Source: Agrobacterium leguminum (GTDB lineage Bacteria; Pseudomonadota; Alphaproteobacteria; Rhizobiales; Rhizobiaceae). Taken from it: a stretch of 64,000 nt of DNA. Of this stretch, positions 54,945 through 63,635 are shown piece by piece. Positions within the stretch are counted from its first letter, which is position 1, and each line of letters starts with the position of its first letter. The notes under the pieces are model-generated. The model saw only the letters and a program-made list of their open reading frames with translations, was not told where the DNA came from and ran no database searches. The DNA lies in assembly GCF_015704895.1 (NCBI RefSeq), contig NZ_JADQWB010000004.1:304153-368152 (forward strand), written 5' to 3'. Both the position numbers and the translations under genes were made by a program.

Positions 54945-54968
54945 ACCGGGGCGGCAAGCCGCCCCGGT
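54945..54968 (-). promoter_or_regulatory. Intercistronic hairpin after glpV
   Basis: ACCGGGGCGGC and GCCGCCCCGGT are perfect 11-bp arms with a 2-nt loop between glpV and glpK. No T-run follows on the minus strand. It probably stabilises the binding-protein message. Confidence 0.6.
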
Positions 54969-54987
54969 TTCAGATTTTACGCAGACA

Positions 54988-56709
54988 TTACTTCTGCCAG
55001 CTTTTGACCAGTTCGTCGTAATTGACGGTGACCGGCTTTTCCTTTTCGTTGGCGATCTTCAGCTGCGGCGCCAGATTGCCCTTCGAAACGGCATCCTTGT
55101 TCCAGTATTCGATATCGTGCTCTTCCGCCAGTTTCGGGCCGATATCGCCCTGCACGCCGGCGCGTTCCAGACGGCTCATGACCTTTTCCTGCTCGGCGCA
55201 GAGAGAGTCCATCGCGGCCTGCGCGGTTTTCGCACCCGACGAAGCATCGCCGATCGCCTGCCACCAAAGCTGCGCCAGCTTCGGATAATCCGGAACGTTG
55301 GTGCCGGTCGGCGACCACTGCACGCGGGCCGGCGAACGATAGAACTCGATGAGACCGCCGAGTTTGGACGCCCGATCCGTGAAGCTCTTGTGGTGGATGG
55401 TGGTGTCGCGAATGAAGGTCAGGCCCACATGGCTCTTCTTCACATCCACGGTCTTGGAGGTCACGAACTGCGCGTAGAGCCAGGCGGCCTTGGCGCGGTC
55501 GTCGGGGGTGGATTTCATCAGCGTCCACGAACCCACATCCTGATAACCGAGCTTCATGCCGTCCTTCCAGTAGACGCCGTGCGGCGAAGGTGCGACGCGC
55601 CATTTCGGCGAACCGTCCTCGTTCACGACAGGCAGGCCGGGCTTGGCCATATCGGCGGTAAACGCCGTGTACCAGAAGATCTGCTGGGCGATATTGCCCT
55701 GCGCCGGCACCGGACCGGATTCGGAGAAGGTCATGCCCTGCGCTTCCGGCGGCGCATATTTCTTCAGCCATTCGAGATATTTCTCGATGGAATAGACCGA
55801 AGCCGGACCGTTGGTGTCGCCGCCGCGCGCCACGCAGGAGCCGACCGGCTGCGACTTGTCATTGACCTTGATGCCCCATTCATCGACCGGCAGGCCGTTC
55901 GGCAGGCCCTTGTCGCCGTTGCCGGCCATGGAAAGCCAGGCATCGGTGAAGCGCCAGCCGAGCGACGGGTCCTTCTTGCCGTAGTCCATATGGCCGAAGA
56001 CTTTTTTACCGCCGACATCGCGGCCGGTGAAGAATTCGGCAATATCCTCATAGGCCGACCAATTGACCGGCACGCCGAGGTCATAACCATATTTGGCCTT
56101 GAAATCGGCCTTGTTCTTTTCGTTGTTGAACCAGTCGTAACGGAACCAGTAGAGGTTCGCGAATTGCTGGTCGGGAAGCTGGTAGAGCTTCTTGTCCGGC
56201 GCCGTCGTAAAGGCGCTGCCGATGAAGTCCTTGAGGTCGAGGCCGGGATTGGTGACATCCTTGCCTTCATTGGCCATGAAGTCGGTCAGGTTGCGCACCT
56301 GTTGGTATCGCCAATGCGTGCCGATGAGGTCGCTGTCGTTGACCCAGCCGTCATAAAGGTTCTGGCCGGTCTGCATCTGGGTCTGGATTTTTTCGACAAC
56401 GTCACCTTCCTGGATCAGGTCGTGCGTGACCTTGATGCCGGTAATGGCGGTGAAGGCCGGAGCCAGAACCTTGGATTCATATTCATGGGTCGTCAGAGAT
56501 TCGGAAACGACCTTGATTTCCATGCCCGCGAAGGGTTTCGCGGCATCGACAAACCATTGCAGCTCCTTTTCCTGATCGCCACGCGAAAGCGACGAAAGAT
56601 CGCCGATTTCCTTGTCCAGAAACTGCTTTGCTTCCTCCATTCCGGCGAAAGCGGAACCCGTCATTGCCAGCAGCATGGCCGCCGTCGTCGTCATCAGATG
56701 CCGTCGCAT
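54988..56709 (-). CDS. glpV: Glycerol ABC transporter periplasmic binding protein
   Basis: The start at 56709 (GGGAGGACTGAT upstream) gives 573 residues with a signal peptide (MRRHLMTTTAAMLLAMTGSA, cleavage near AFA). The mature protein is a family 1-like binding protein of unusual length (EYESKVLAPAFTAITGIKVT, GQNLYDGWVNDSDLIGTHWR). Its place after glpU and before glpK matches the glpSTPQUV system described for Rhizobium leguminosarum, which imports glycerol. It captures glycerol in the periplasm. Confidence 0.92.
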   Translation of the reverse strand: MRRHLMTTTAAMLLAMTGSAFAGMEEAKQFLDKEIGDLSSLSRGDQEKELQWFVDAAKPFAGMEIKVVSESLTTHEYESKVLAPAFTAITGIKVTHDLIQEGDVVEKIQTQMQTGQNLYDGWVNDSDLIGTHWRYQQVRNLTDFMANEGKDVTNPGLDLKDFIGSAFTTAPDKKLYQLPDQQFANLYWFRYDWFNNEKNKADFKAKYGYDLGVPVNWSAYEDIAEFFTGRDVGGKKVFGHMDYGKKDPSLGWRFTDAWLSMAGNGDKGLPNGLPVDEWGIKVNDKSQPVGSCVARGGDTNGPASVYSIEKYLEWLKKYAPPEAQGMTFSESGPVPAQGNIAQQIFWYTAFTADMAKPGLPVVNEDGSPKWRVAPSPHGVYWKDGMKLGYQDVGSWTLMKSTPDDRAKAAWLYAQFVTSKTVDVKKSHVGLTFIRDTTIHHKSFTDRASKLGGLIEFYRSPARVQWSPTGTNVPDYPKLAQLWWQAIGDASSGAKTAQAAMDSLCAEQEKVMSRLERAGVQGDIGPKLAEEHDIEYWNKDAVSKGNLAPQLKIANEKEKPVTVNYDELVKSWQK

Positions 56710-56784
56710 ATCAGTCCTCCCAGGGGTTTGCGATTGCATGAAGTCTGCGGGTGCGGTTTTCCTCCGCCGCACCGTTTTCCTGCT

Positions 56785-57078
56785 CTAGACAAAACGGAAA
56801 ACGCCGATGGCGTAAACCAAGGATAGAGCGAGAGCCCACCACAGGTTCGGGCCGACCAGCCCGAGCCATGCGAGATGAATGAAGGCGCTGCCGAGCAGCG
56901 AGATGAACAGCCTGTCGCCGCGCGTGGTCTCGAAGCGCAAGAGGCCGAAGCGGGGATTGCCGCCGGGCGAGAGATATTCCCAGAACCACATGCCGACGAG
57001 CAGCAGCGCAATCGCGCCGAAAAAGGCCGCCGTCTGCCAAGTCCACGCCATCCAGGTAAAATCGGGCATCTTCGTCAT
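56785..57078 (-). CDS. glpU: Small membrane subunit of the glycerol transporter
   Basis: An ATG at 57078, 2 bp after the glpQ stop, gives 97 residues with three hydrophobic segments (WTWQTAAFFGAIALLLVGMW, RLFISLLGSAFIHLAWLGLV, LWWALALSLVYAIGVF). This DUF2160-type protein is a constant part of rhizobial glp transporters but has no counterpart in most CUT1 systems. Its exact role in the complex is unknown. Confidence 0.88.
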   Translation of the reverse strand: MTKMPDFTWMAWTWQTAAFFGAIALLLVGMWFWEYLSPGGNPRFGLLRFETTRGDRLFISLLGSAFIHLAWLGLVGPNLWWALALSLVYAIGVFRFV

Positions 57079-57080
57079 GG

Positions 57081-58001
57081 TCAAACCCTCCCGAGCGCAA
57101 AGCCCTTGGCGATGTAATTGCGCACGAACCAGATCACCAGCGCGCCGGGGATCAGTGTCAGCACGCCGGCGGCGGCAAGCAGGCCCCAGTCCATGCCGGC
57201 GGCAGAGACGGTGCGCGTCATGGTCGCAGCAATCGGCTTGGCGTCCGTCGTCGTCAGCGTGCGGGCGATCAGAAGCTCGACCCACGAGAACATGAAGCTG
57301 AAGAAGCAGGCGACACCGATGCCGGAAGCGATGAGCGGCATGAAAATCTTCACGAAGAATTTCGGGAAGGAATAGCCGTCAATATAGGCGGTCTCGTCGA
57401 TTTCCTTCGGCACGCCGGACATGAAGCCTTCAAGAATCCACACCGCCAGCGGCACGTTAAACAGGCAATGCGCCAGCGCCACGGCGATATGCGTGTCGAT
57501 CAGCCCGAAAGCCGAATAAAGCTGGAAGAAGGGCAGCGCGAAGACGGCCGGCGGGGCCATGCGGTTGGTCAAAAGCCAGAAGAACAGATGCTTGTCGCCC
57601 AGAAAACGATAGCGCGAGAAGGCGTAAGCCGCCGGCAGCGCCACCGCGACCGAGATCACCATGTTCATGACGACATAGATGATCGAATTGATATAGCCCG
57701 AATACCAGGATGAATCCGTGAAGATCGTCCGATAGTTCTGCAACGTCGGCTGATGCGGATAAAGCGTCATGGAAGACACGATTTCCGTGTTCGTCTTGAA
57801 GCTCATATTGACGAGCCAATAGATCGGAACGAGCAGCAGCAGGATATAGATCGTCGGCACCAACCAGGAAAAACGCGACGGCCCATGGTGGCGACGCCGC
57901 GCATTGACGGCAAGGCCGGATCGTCCCGTCGCAGTGGCTCTCACCGGCGAACTGCCGATGCCGTTGCGCTCCACGCTTGTGGTGACATTCGAGGCGCTCA
58001 T
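57081..58001 (-). CDS. glpQ: Glycerol ABC transporter permease, MalG type
   Basis: The 306-residue product has a charged N-terminal tail, six membrane segments (FSWLVPTIYILLLLVPIYWL first) and the EAA loop IDETAYIDGYSFPKFFVKIF. It forms the inner-membrane pore with GlpP. It starts 3 bp after the glpP stop. The name follows the rhizobial glpSTPQUV scheme; it is not the E. coli glycerophosphodiesterase GlpQ. Confidence 0.92.
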   Translation of the reverse strand: MSASNVTTSVERNGIGSSPVRATATGRSGLAVNARRRHHGPSRFSWLVPTIYILLLLVPIYWLVNMSFKTNTEIVSSMTLYPHQPTLQNYRTIFTDSSWYSGYINSIIYVVMNMVISVAVALPAAYAFSRYRFLGDKHLFFWLLTNRMAPPAVFALPFFQLYSAFGLIDTHIAVALAHCLFNVPLAVWILEGFMSGVPKEIDETAYIDGYSFPKFFVKIFMPLIASGIGVACFFSFMFSWVELLIARTLTTTDAKPIAATMTRTVSAAGMDWGLLAAAGVLTLIPGALVIWFVRNYIAKGFALGRV

Positions 58002-58004
58002 GTC

Positions 58005-58871
58005 TCAAGTCTCCGCGTCGTGGCTGGTCATGACGGTGTAGAACACCCAGGACAGCAGCAGGATGATGAGGAAATAGATCAGCGACATGGCCGCCGCCGG
58101 CCCGAGGTCGAACTGGCCGAGCGCCATCTTCACGAGATCGATGGACAGGAAGGTGGTGGAATTGCCCGGGCCGCCGCCGGTGACGACGAAAGGCTCGGTA
58201 TAGATCATGAAACTGTCCATGAAACGCAGCAGGAAAGCAATCAGCAGCACCCGCTTCATCTTCGGCAGCTGGATGTAACGGAACACCGCAAAACGCGACG
58301 CGCCATCGATCCTGGCTGCCTGATAATAGGCATCCGGAATGGAGACGAGGCTGGCATAGCACAAAAGCACGACAAGGCTCGTCCAGTGCCAGACATCCAT
58401 GATGACGACGGTGATCCACGCATCGACCGGATCGTTGACATAGTTGTAATCGAGCCCGAGCTGATTGGCGTAATAACCGAGCAGGCCGATATCGCTGCGA
58501 CCGAAAACCTGCCAGATGGTGCCGACGACATTCCACGGCACCAGCAGCGGTAGCGCCATGGTGACGAGGCAGATCGGCACGCCGATGCCGGATTTCGGCA
58601 TCTTGAGCGCGATGAAGATGCCGAGCGGAATTTCAATCGCCAGAATGATGCCGGAGAACAACAGGTTGCGCCCCAGCGCATCCCAGAAACGGTCCGAGGC
58701 CAGAATTTCCTCAAACCATTGCGTTCCCGCCCAGAAGAACTGGTTATTGCCGAACGTATCCTGCACCGAATAATTCACGACGGTCATCAGCGGAATGACG
58801 GCGGAAAAGGCGACCAGCACCAGCACCGGCAGCACCATGAACCATGCCTTGTTGTTCCAGCTCTTTTCCAT
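58005..58871 (-). CDS. glpP: Glycerol ABC transporter permease, MalF type
   Basis: The start at 58871 (MEKSWNNKAWFMVLPVLVLV), 2 bp after the glpT stop, gives 288 residues with six membrane segments and the EAA loop YYQAARIDGASRFAVFRYIQ. It pairs with GlpQ. An earlier start at 58898 lies within glpT and is not needed. Confidence 0.92.
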   Translation of the reverse strand: MEKSWNNKAWFMVLPVLVLVAFSAVIPLMTVVNYSVQDTFGNNQFFWAGTQWFEEILASDRFWDALGRNLLFSGIILAIEIPLGIFIALKMPKSGIGVPICLVTMALPLLVPWNVVGTIWQVFGRSDIGLLGYYANQLGLDYNYVNDPVDAWITVVIMDVWHWTSLVVLLCYASLVSIPDAYYQAARIDGASRFAVFRYIQLPKMKRVLLIAFLLRFMDSFMIYTEPFVVTGGGPGNSTTFLSIDLVKMALGQFDLGPAAAMSLIYFLIILLLSWVFYTVMTSHDAET

Positions 58872-58873
58872 GG

Positions 58874-59944
58874 TCAGGCCCCCATCTTTACACGCCACGA
58901 GTCGGCGAAGACGCCGATGGCGGCCGGATCGAAGCGAACACCCGCTTCCGCCGGGATTTCCTCGTCTTCGGCAACGACGATCGCGAGTTTCTGGCCGGCG
59001 AACCGGGCGCGCACGATCTTCTGCCGGCCGATATCCTCGACCTTGTCGACAGTGATGGGCATGCCGCCCCGTTCCAGCCGGACGAATTCCGGGCGGATGC
59101 CGATCTCGATGCGTTGCGCTCCGTCAACCTTTGGCGCACCGGCCAGCGGCACACCAAGCCCGCCGACCATTGCGGTCGCGCCGTCGATACTGGCGGGCAG
59201 CACATTCATGCCCGGCGAGCCGATGAAATAACCGACGAAGGTATGTCCCGGCCGTTCGAAAAGCTCAGCCGGCGTGCCGATCTGGACGATCTGACCGTCA
59301 TACATGACCACAACCTTGTCGGCGAAGGTCAGCGCTTCGGTCTGGTCATGGGTGACATAAACCATGGTGAAACCGGACTGCCGGTGCAGCCGTTTCAGCT
59401 GCGAGCGCAGCACCCATTTCATATGCGGGTCGATCACCGTCAGCGGCTCGTCGAAGAGGATGGCGTTGACATCGGACCGCACCAGCCCGCGCGCCAGCGA
59501 AATCTTCTGTTTCTGATCCGCCGTCAAACCACGCGCATGGCGTTTGGCCATGCCGGAAAGATCGGTCATTTCGAGGATTTCCCGCACCCGGCGGTCGACC
59601 TCGGCTTCCGGCACATGCCGGTTGCGCAACGGAAAGGCCAGATTGTCGTAGACCGTCATCGTGTCGTAGACGACCGGGAACTGGAATACCTGCGCAATAT
59701 TGCGGTCTTCCGTGGCGAAATCCGTCACGTCCGTTCCATCAAAGGCGATGCGGCCTTCGGAGGGGCGCAGCAGCCCGGAAATGATATTGAGCAGCGTGGT
59801 CTTGCCGCAACCGGAAGGGCCGAGCAGCGCATAGGCGCCGCCGTCCTCCCATTCGTGATGGACTTCCTTCAGCGCATAGTCGCCGGCAGCCTGCGCCTTT
59901 GCGTTATAGGCGTGTCGGATGTGATCGAGCGTGATGCGTGCCAT
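58874..59944 (-). CDS. glpT: Glycerol ABC transporter ATPase, second
   Basis: The 356-residue product has Walker A GPSGCGKTTLLNIISGLL, Q-loop VFQFPVVYDTMTVYDN, Walker B NAILFDEPLTVIDPHMKW and switch His in YVTHDQTEAL. The usual signature LSGGQ is changed to LTADQKQKISLARGL, a feature of this transporter's ATPase pair, where the two subunits have complementary imperfect sites. The C-terminal OB-fold domain follows. GAGGGAG precedes the ATG. The name is from the rhizobial glp scheme and is unrelated to the E. coli antiporter GlpT. Confidence 0.92.
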   Translation of the reverse strand: MARITLDHIRHAYNAKAQAAGDYALKEVHHEWEDGGAYALLGPSGCGKTTLLNIISGLLRPSEGRIAFDGTDVTDFATEDRNIAQVFQFPVVYDTMTVYDNLAFPLRNRHVPEAEVDRRVREILEMTDLSGMAKRHARGLTADQKQKISLARGLVRSDVNAILFDEPLTVIDPHMKWVLRSQLKRLHRQSGFTMVYVTHDQTEALTFADKVVVMYDGQIVQIGTPAELFERPGHTFVGYFIGSPGMNVLPASIDGATAMVGGLGVPLAGAPKVDGAQRIEIGIRPEFVRLERGGMPITVDKVEDIGRQKIVRARFAGQKLAIVVAEDEEIPAEAGVRFDPAAIGVFADSWRVKMGA

Positions 59945-59956
59945 GACCGATCTCCC

Positions 59957-61027
59957 TCAAGCCGCTTCGCCGATGGCGCGGCCATTCGCGTCAAAGGCCA
60001 TCAGGTGTTTTGTATCGAGAAACAGCTCTATGTCCCTGTCCGGCTCGATATCGTGAATGCCATGCGCGAGCATGACCCAGCGCCGACCCGAAAACTCCAC
60101 ATGCACGAAGCTTTCCGATCCGGCGATTTCCGAAATCAGCGTCCGCGCCCGGATCGACTGGCGGGCCTCGCCCTTCGCCTGCGGGAAAAGATGATGCGGC
60201 TGGAAAGCGATGGTCAAAGGTCCATCCGGCACGGCGGCAAGATGCGCCGGCACCGCAATCACCGCCTGGTCGGCACGGGTAAATGCAGCGCCCGCCTTGA
60301 CGACCTCGATGGTGTTGAGCGGCGGATCTGCAAAAATTTCCGCGGTGACGATATCCACCGGACGCCGGTAAACCTCGATGGTGCGGCTGAACTGCGTTAC
60401 CCTGCCCTCGTTGAGCGTTGCGGTATTGCCGCCCAAAAGCAGAGCCTCGGAAGGTTCGGTGGTGGCATAAACGAAGATGGCGCCGGATTCGGCGAAAATG
60501 CGCGGCAGTTCCTCGCGCAACTCTTCGCGCAGCTTGTAATCGAGATTGGCCAGCGGCTCATCGAGCAGCACCAGATTGGCGTTCTTGACGATGGCGCGGG
60601 CAAGTGCCGTTCGCTGCTGCTGACCGCCGGAAAGATTGAGCGGCGTGCGGTCGAGATAAGGCGTCAGCTTCAGAAGCTCGGCGGCTTTCCTCACTTCCCT
60701 GTCGATGGTTGCCTGGTCCTTGCCGGCAACGCGCATGGGCGAGGCGATGTTTTCGTAAACGCTGAGCGCCGGATAGTTGATGAACTGCTGATAGACCATG
60801 GCGACGTTGCGCTTCTGCACCGGCCATCCCGTCACATCTTCGCCATTGAAAAAGATCGAGCCGGCGCTCGGCTTGTCCAGCCCCGCCATCAGCCGCATCA
60901 GCGTCGTCTTGCCCGAAAGTGTCGGTCCAAGCAGGACGTTCAGGCTTCCGCGCTGCAACGTCAGATCGGTCGGGTGAATATGATATTCACCGCCAACCAT
61001 CTTCGAGACGTTTCGCAATTCAAGCAT
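59957..61027 (-). CDS. glpS: Glycerol ABC transporter ATPase, first
   Basis: The 356-residue product has Walker A GPTLSGKTTLMRLMAGLD, with Leu-Ser where Gly-Cys-Gly is usual, a Q-loop in MVYQQFINYPALSVYEN, the canonical signature LSGGQQQRTALARAI, Walker B LVLLDEPLANLDYKL and, in place of the switch His, YATTEPSEALLL. The missing switch histidine suggests one of the two composite sites of the GlpS/GlpT heterodimer is non-catalytic. It starts the transporter block 36 bp after glpD. Confidence 0.92.
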   Translation of the reverse strand: MLELRNVSKMVGGEYHIHPTDLTLQRGSLNVLLGPTLSGKTTLMRLMAGLDKPSAGSIFFNGEDVTGWPVQKRNVAMVYQQFINYPALSVYENIASPMRVAGKDQATIDREVRKAAELLKLTPYLDRTPLNLSGGQQQRTALARAIVKNANLVLLDEPLANLDYKLREELREELPRIFAESGAIFVYATTEPSEALLLGGNTATLNEGRVTQFSRTIEVYRRPVDIVTAEIFADPPLNTIEVVKAGAAFTRADQAVIAVPAHLAAVPDGPLTIAFQPHHLFPQAKGEARQSIRARTLISEIAGSESFVHVEFSGRRWVMLAHGIHDIEPDRDIELFLDTKHLMAFDANGRAIGEAA

Positions 61028-61063
61028 GGTGATCCAAAGCCTCCTCCGCTTTTATCCGGATCG

Positions 61064-62587
61064 TCAGATTGCCCTTAAGCGCCCACCTGCAATGTCTTCG
61101 ACATAATCCTCCAGCCCACGCACCTCTTCCGGGGTAAAAAAGAGCCCCTGCTTGGTGCGGCGCCACAGAATATCCTCGGCCGTCAGCGCCCATTCCCGCG
61201 CCATCAGCCAGCGAACCTCAGCCTCGTAGAGCGTACCGCCGAAATACCGCCCGAGCGCCGCCGCCTCTGTGGCATTGCCGATCAGGACTGCCGCATCCGT
61301 TCCGTAGCAGCGCACAAGCCGCTCCGCATGACGCTCTTCAAGAAAGGGGTAACGCGACCGCAGCGCCGAAACTTCCGCGGTGTAGGCCTCGGCGCCGAAA
61401 TTTCCACCCGGCAAATGTGAGCCCGCCGTCCATGGCGCACCCTTTTCACCCAGCGCATCGCCGATTTTTTCAAGAGCATGTTCGGCAAGCCGCCGATAGG
61501 TGGTGAGCTTGCCGCCGAAAATATTGAGAAGCGGCGCTTCGCCTTCCGCCCCTTCGGTTTTCAGCACATAATCGCGGGTCGCTTCCTGCGCTTTCGATGC
61601 CCCGTCATCGAACAGCGGGCGCACGCCGGAATAGGTCCAGACGATATCCGCCGGCTCTACCGGTTCAGCGAAATATTCGCTGGCCGCATTGCAAAGATAG
61701 CTGATCTCCTCGTCGCTGATCTTAACAGCCCGGGGGTCGGCGGTATAGTCGCGATCCGTCGTGCCGATCAGCGTAAAGTCCTGTTCATAGGGAATGGCGA
61801 AGATGATCCGCCCGTCCGGATTCTGGAAAAAATAGGCACGCGGATCGGAAAATTTCTTGCGCACGATAATGTGGCTGCCCTGCACCAGGCGGACATTATG
61901 GACATTGTTTTTACCGAATGCCGAGGACAGCACCTTGTCCACCCAGGGACCCGCGGCATTCACCAGCATGCGCGCCCGATAGGTCTTGGCCTCTCCGGCC
62001 GCATTTTTCGTTTCGACCCGCCAGAAGGCGCCTTCGCGCCGGGCCGAAACCACCTGCGTGCGGTTGAGGACGAGCGCACCGCGATTGGCCGCATCGCGGG
62101 CATTCAGCACCACCAGACGGGCATCGTCCACCCAGCCATCCGAATATTCGAAGGCGCGGGCAAAAATCGGTTTCAAAGGTTTCCCGGCGCGATCGCGGCG
62201 CAGATCGAGCGAGCGGGTCGCGGGCAGAAGCTTGCGGCCGCCGAGATGGTCGTAGAGAAATAGCCCGAGACGCACGAGCCAGGCCGGGCGCACCCCGCCC
62301 TTCTGGAACGGCAGTACGAAGCGCATGGGCCAGATGATGTGCGGCGCCATGGCCCACAGCACCTCACGTTCCATCAGCGCTTCGCGCACCAGACGAAACT
62401 CGTAATGTTCGAGATAACGCAAACCGCCATGGATAAGCTTGGTGGCGGCAGACGAGGTGCCGGAGGCGAAATCGTTCATTTCCGCAAGCGCGACGGAATA
62501 GCCCCTGCCGACGGCGTCACGCGCGATGCCGCAGCCATTGATACCGCCGCCGATCACGAAAATATCGTGGATTGCCTCGTCAGACAT
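61064..62587 (-). CDS. glpD: Aerobic glycerol-3-phosphate dehydrogenase
   Basis: The 507-residue product has the FAD motif DIFVIGGGINGCGIARDAVG, the GlpD signature TKLIHGGLRYLEHYEFRLVR, LIGTTDRDYTADP and YSGVRPLFDDG. It oxidises glycerol 3-phosphate to dihydroxyacetone phosphate at the inner membrane, reducing quinone. GGGAGGA precedes the ATG at 62587. It is first in the glp operon after glpR, with its own promoter in the 108-bp gap that also holds TTCGTTT repeats. Confidence 0.95.
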   Translation of the reverse strand: MSDEAIHDIFVIGGGINGCGIARDAVGRGYSVALAEMNDFASGTSSAATKLIHGGLRYLEHYEFRLVREALMEREVLWAMAPHIIWPMRFVLPFQKGGVRPAWLVRLGLFLYDHLGGRKLLPATRSLDLRRDRAGKPLKPIFARAFEYSDGWVDDARLVVLNARDAANRGALVLNRTQVVSARREGAFWRVETKNAAGEAKTYRARMLVNAAGPWVDKVLSSAFGKNNVHNVRLVQGSHIIVRKKFSDPRAYFFQNPDGRIIFAIPYEQDFTLIGTTDRDYTADPRAVKISDEEISYLCNAASEYFAEPVEPADIVWTYSGVRPLFDDGASKAQEATRDYVLKTEGAEGEAPLLNIFGGKLTTYRRLAEHALEKIGDALGEKGAPWTAGSHLPGGNFGAEAYTAEVSALRSRYPFLEERHAERLVRCYGTDAAVLIGNATEAAALGRYFGGTLYEAEVRWLMAREWALTAEDILWRRTKQGLFFTPEEVRGLEDYVEDIAGGRLRAI

Positions 62588-62643
62588 GAATCCTCCCGCG
62601 CTTTCATCGACGCTCTCCTCATCGATATACTGAAAGCACGGAC

Positions 62644-62678
62644 ATCTAATTCGAAGACAAAACGAATGTCAAACGAAA
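62644..62678 (-). promoter_or_regulatory. glpD promoter with TTCGTTT repeats
   Basis: On the minus strand TTGACA (62673-62668) and TAGATG (62649-62644) are 18 nt apart. TTCGTTT occurs at 62678-62672 and 62667-62661, 11 bp apart, overlapping the -35 box. The motif is shared with the palindrome before glpR, so GlpR repression is likely. Confidence 0.6.
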
Positions 62679-62695
62679 TTCACGGGCCGTCCCGA

Positions 62696-63469
62696 TCAGG
62701 ACTCGACCATCTCGGTTTCGATCAACCGGACGTCATGATCGGCACAGATGGACCGGATCGAATCCACCGGACAATGATCGGTGATGAAAGTATGCACCTG
62801 GGAAAGATGGCCGATACGAACCGGAGCCGTGCGCTCGAATTTGAGCGAATCCGACACCAGAATGACATGGCGCGCATTGGAGATGATTGCCTGCGCGACC
62901 TTGACCTCACGAAAGTCGAAATCCAGCAAAGCACCATCTTCATCGATGGCAGAAACGCCGATGACAGCGAAATCCACCTTGAACTGGCGGATGAAATCCA
63001 CCGCCGCCTCGCCGACGATACCGCCATCGGAACCGCGCACGACACCGCCGGCAATCACCACCTCGATACCGGGGAAAACCCTCAACCTGTTGGCAACATT
63101 GATGTTGTTGGTAATGACCATCAACTCGTGATGATCCGCCAGCGCTTCACCCACGGCTTCGGTCGTCGTGCCGATATTGATGAAGAGTGATGAGTTGTTG
63201 GGGATGAGGGCGGCAGCGGCAGCGCCGATCGCCTGCTTTTCGGAAGAGGCTATCGCCCGACGCGCCTCGTATTTGACGTTTTCATTGCCGCTTGGAAAAA
63301 GCGCGCCGCCGTGGATGCGGGTCAGAACCCGCGTATCGCAGAGATCGTTCAGATCCTTGCGGATCGTCTGGGGAGTGACGGAGAACCGTGCCGCCAGCTC
63401 GTCGACCAGCACCCGCCCGTTCGCTTTCGCCAGCGCAACGATTTCATCCTGACGCGGTGTGAGCAGCAT
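62696..63469 (-). CDS. glpR: DeoR-family repressor of glycerol catabolism
   Basis: The 257-residue product starts with a DeoR helix-turn-helix (RQDEIVALAKANGRVLVDEL, FSVTPQTIRKDLNDL) and has the phosphosugar-sensing fold (NNSSLFINIGTTTEAVGEAL, EVVIAGGVVRGSDGGIVGEA). GlpR repressors release DNA on binding glycerol 3-phosphate. It is first in the glp cluster. The palindrome before it and the repeats before glpD suggest it controls itself and the operon. Confidence 0.92.
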   Translation of the reverse strand: MLLTPRQDEIVALAKANGRVLVDELAARFSVTPQTIRKDLNDLCDTRVLTRIHGGALFPSGNENVKYEARRAIASSEKQAIGAAAAALIPNNSSLFINIGTTTEAVGEALADHHELMVITNNINVANRLRVFPGIEVVIAGGVVRGSDGGIVGEAAVDFIRQFKVDFAVIGVSAIDEDGALLDFDFREVKVAQAIISNARHVILVSDSLKFERTAPVRIGHLSQVHTFITDHCPVDSIRSICADHDVRLIETEMVES

Positions 63470-63492
63470 TTCACCCTCCCTCCTCTTTCAAT

Positions 63493-63523
63493 TTTTTCGT
63501 TTTATTGAAGAGCGAACGAAAAA
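63493..63523. promoter_or_regulatory. Candidate GlpR operator
   Basis: TTTTTCGTT (63493-63501) and AACGAAAAA (63515-63523) are perfect 9-bp arms with a 13-nt spacer, 24-54 bp before the glpR ATG. The half-site matches TTCGTTT repeats at the glpD promoter. TTGACA on the minus strand at 63531-63526 may be the glpR -35 box. Confidence 0.7.
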
Positions 63524-63560
63524 CCAATGTCAAGGGACGGTTTTCAGCCATGGCACGCGG

Positions 63561-63580
63561 CGGCCGGTGTGAACCGGCCG
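63561..63580 (-). terminator. Possible end structure of purU
   Basis: CGGCCGGT and ACCGGCCG are perfect 8-bp arms with a 4-nt loop, 55 bp beyond the purU stop codon. There is no T-run, so termination is unproven. Confidence 0.35.
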
Positions 63581-63635
63581 GCGAAAGATAGCGCGCTTGT
63601 CGTCGCACCCTGTCCACGCGCGCTGCGTTCAACGT

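Noticed and set aside
55117..56826. A 569-codon plus-strand frame over glpV
   Set aside because: It mirrors the glpV gene in codon phase and shows no domain; glpV has a signal peptide and operon context.
58844..61078. A 744-codon plus-strand frame over glpS and glpT
   Set aside because: It is antisense to two clearly recognisable ATPases, is rich in His and Arg as expected from antisense reading of high-GC genes, and has no family motif.
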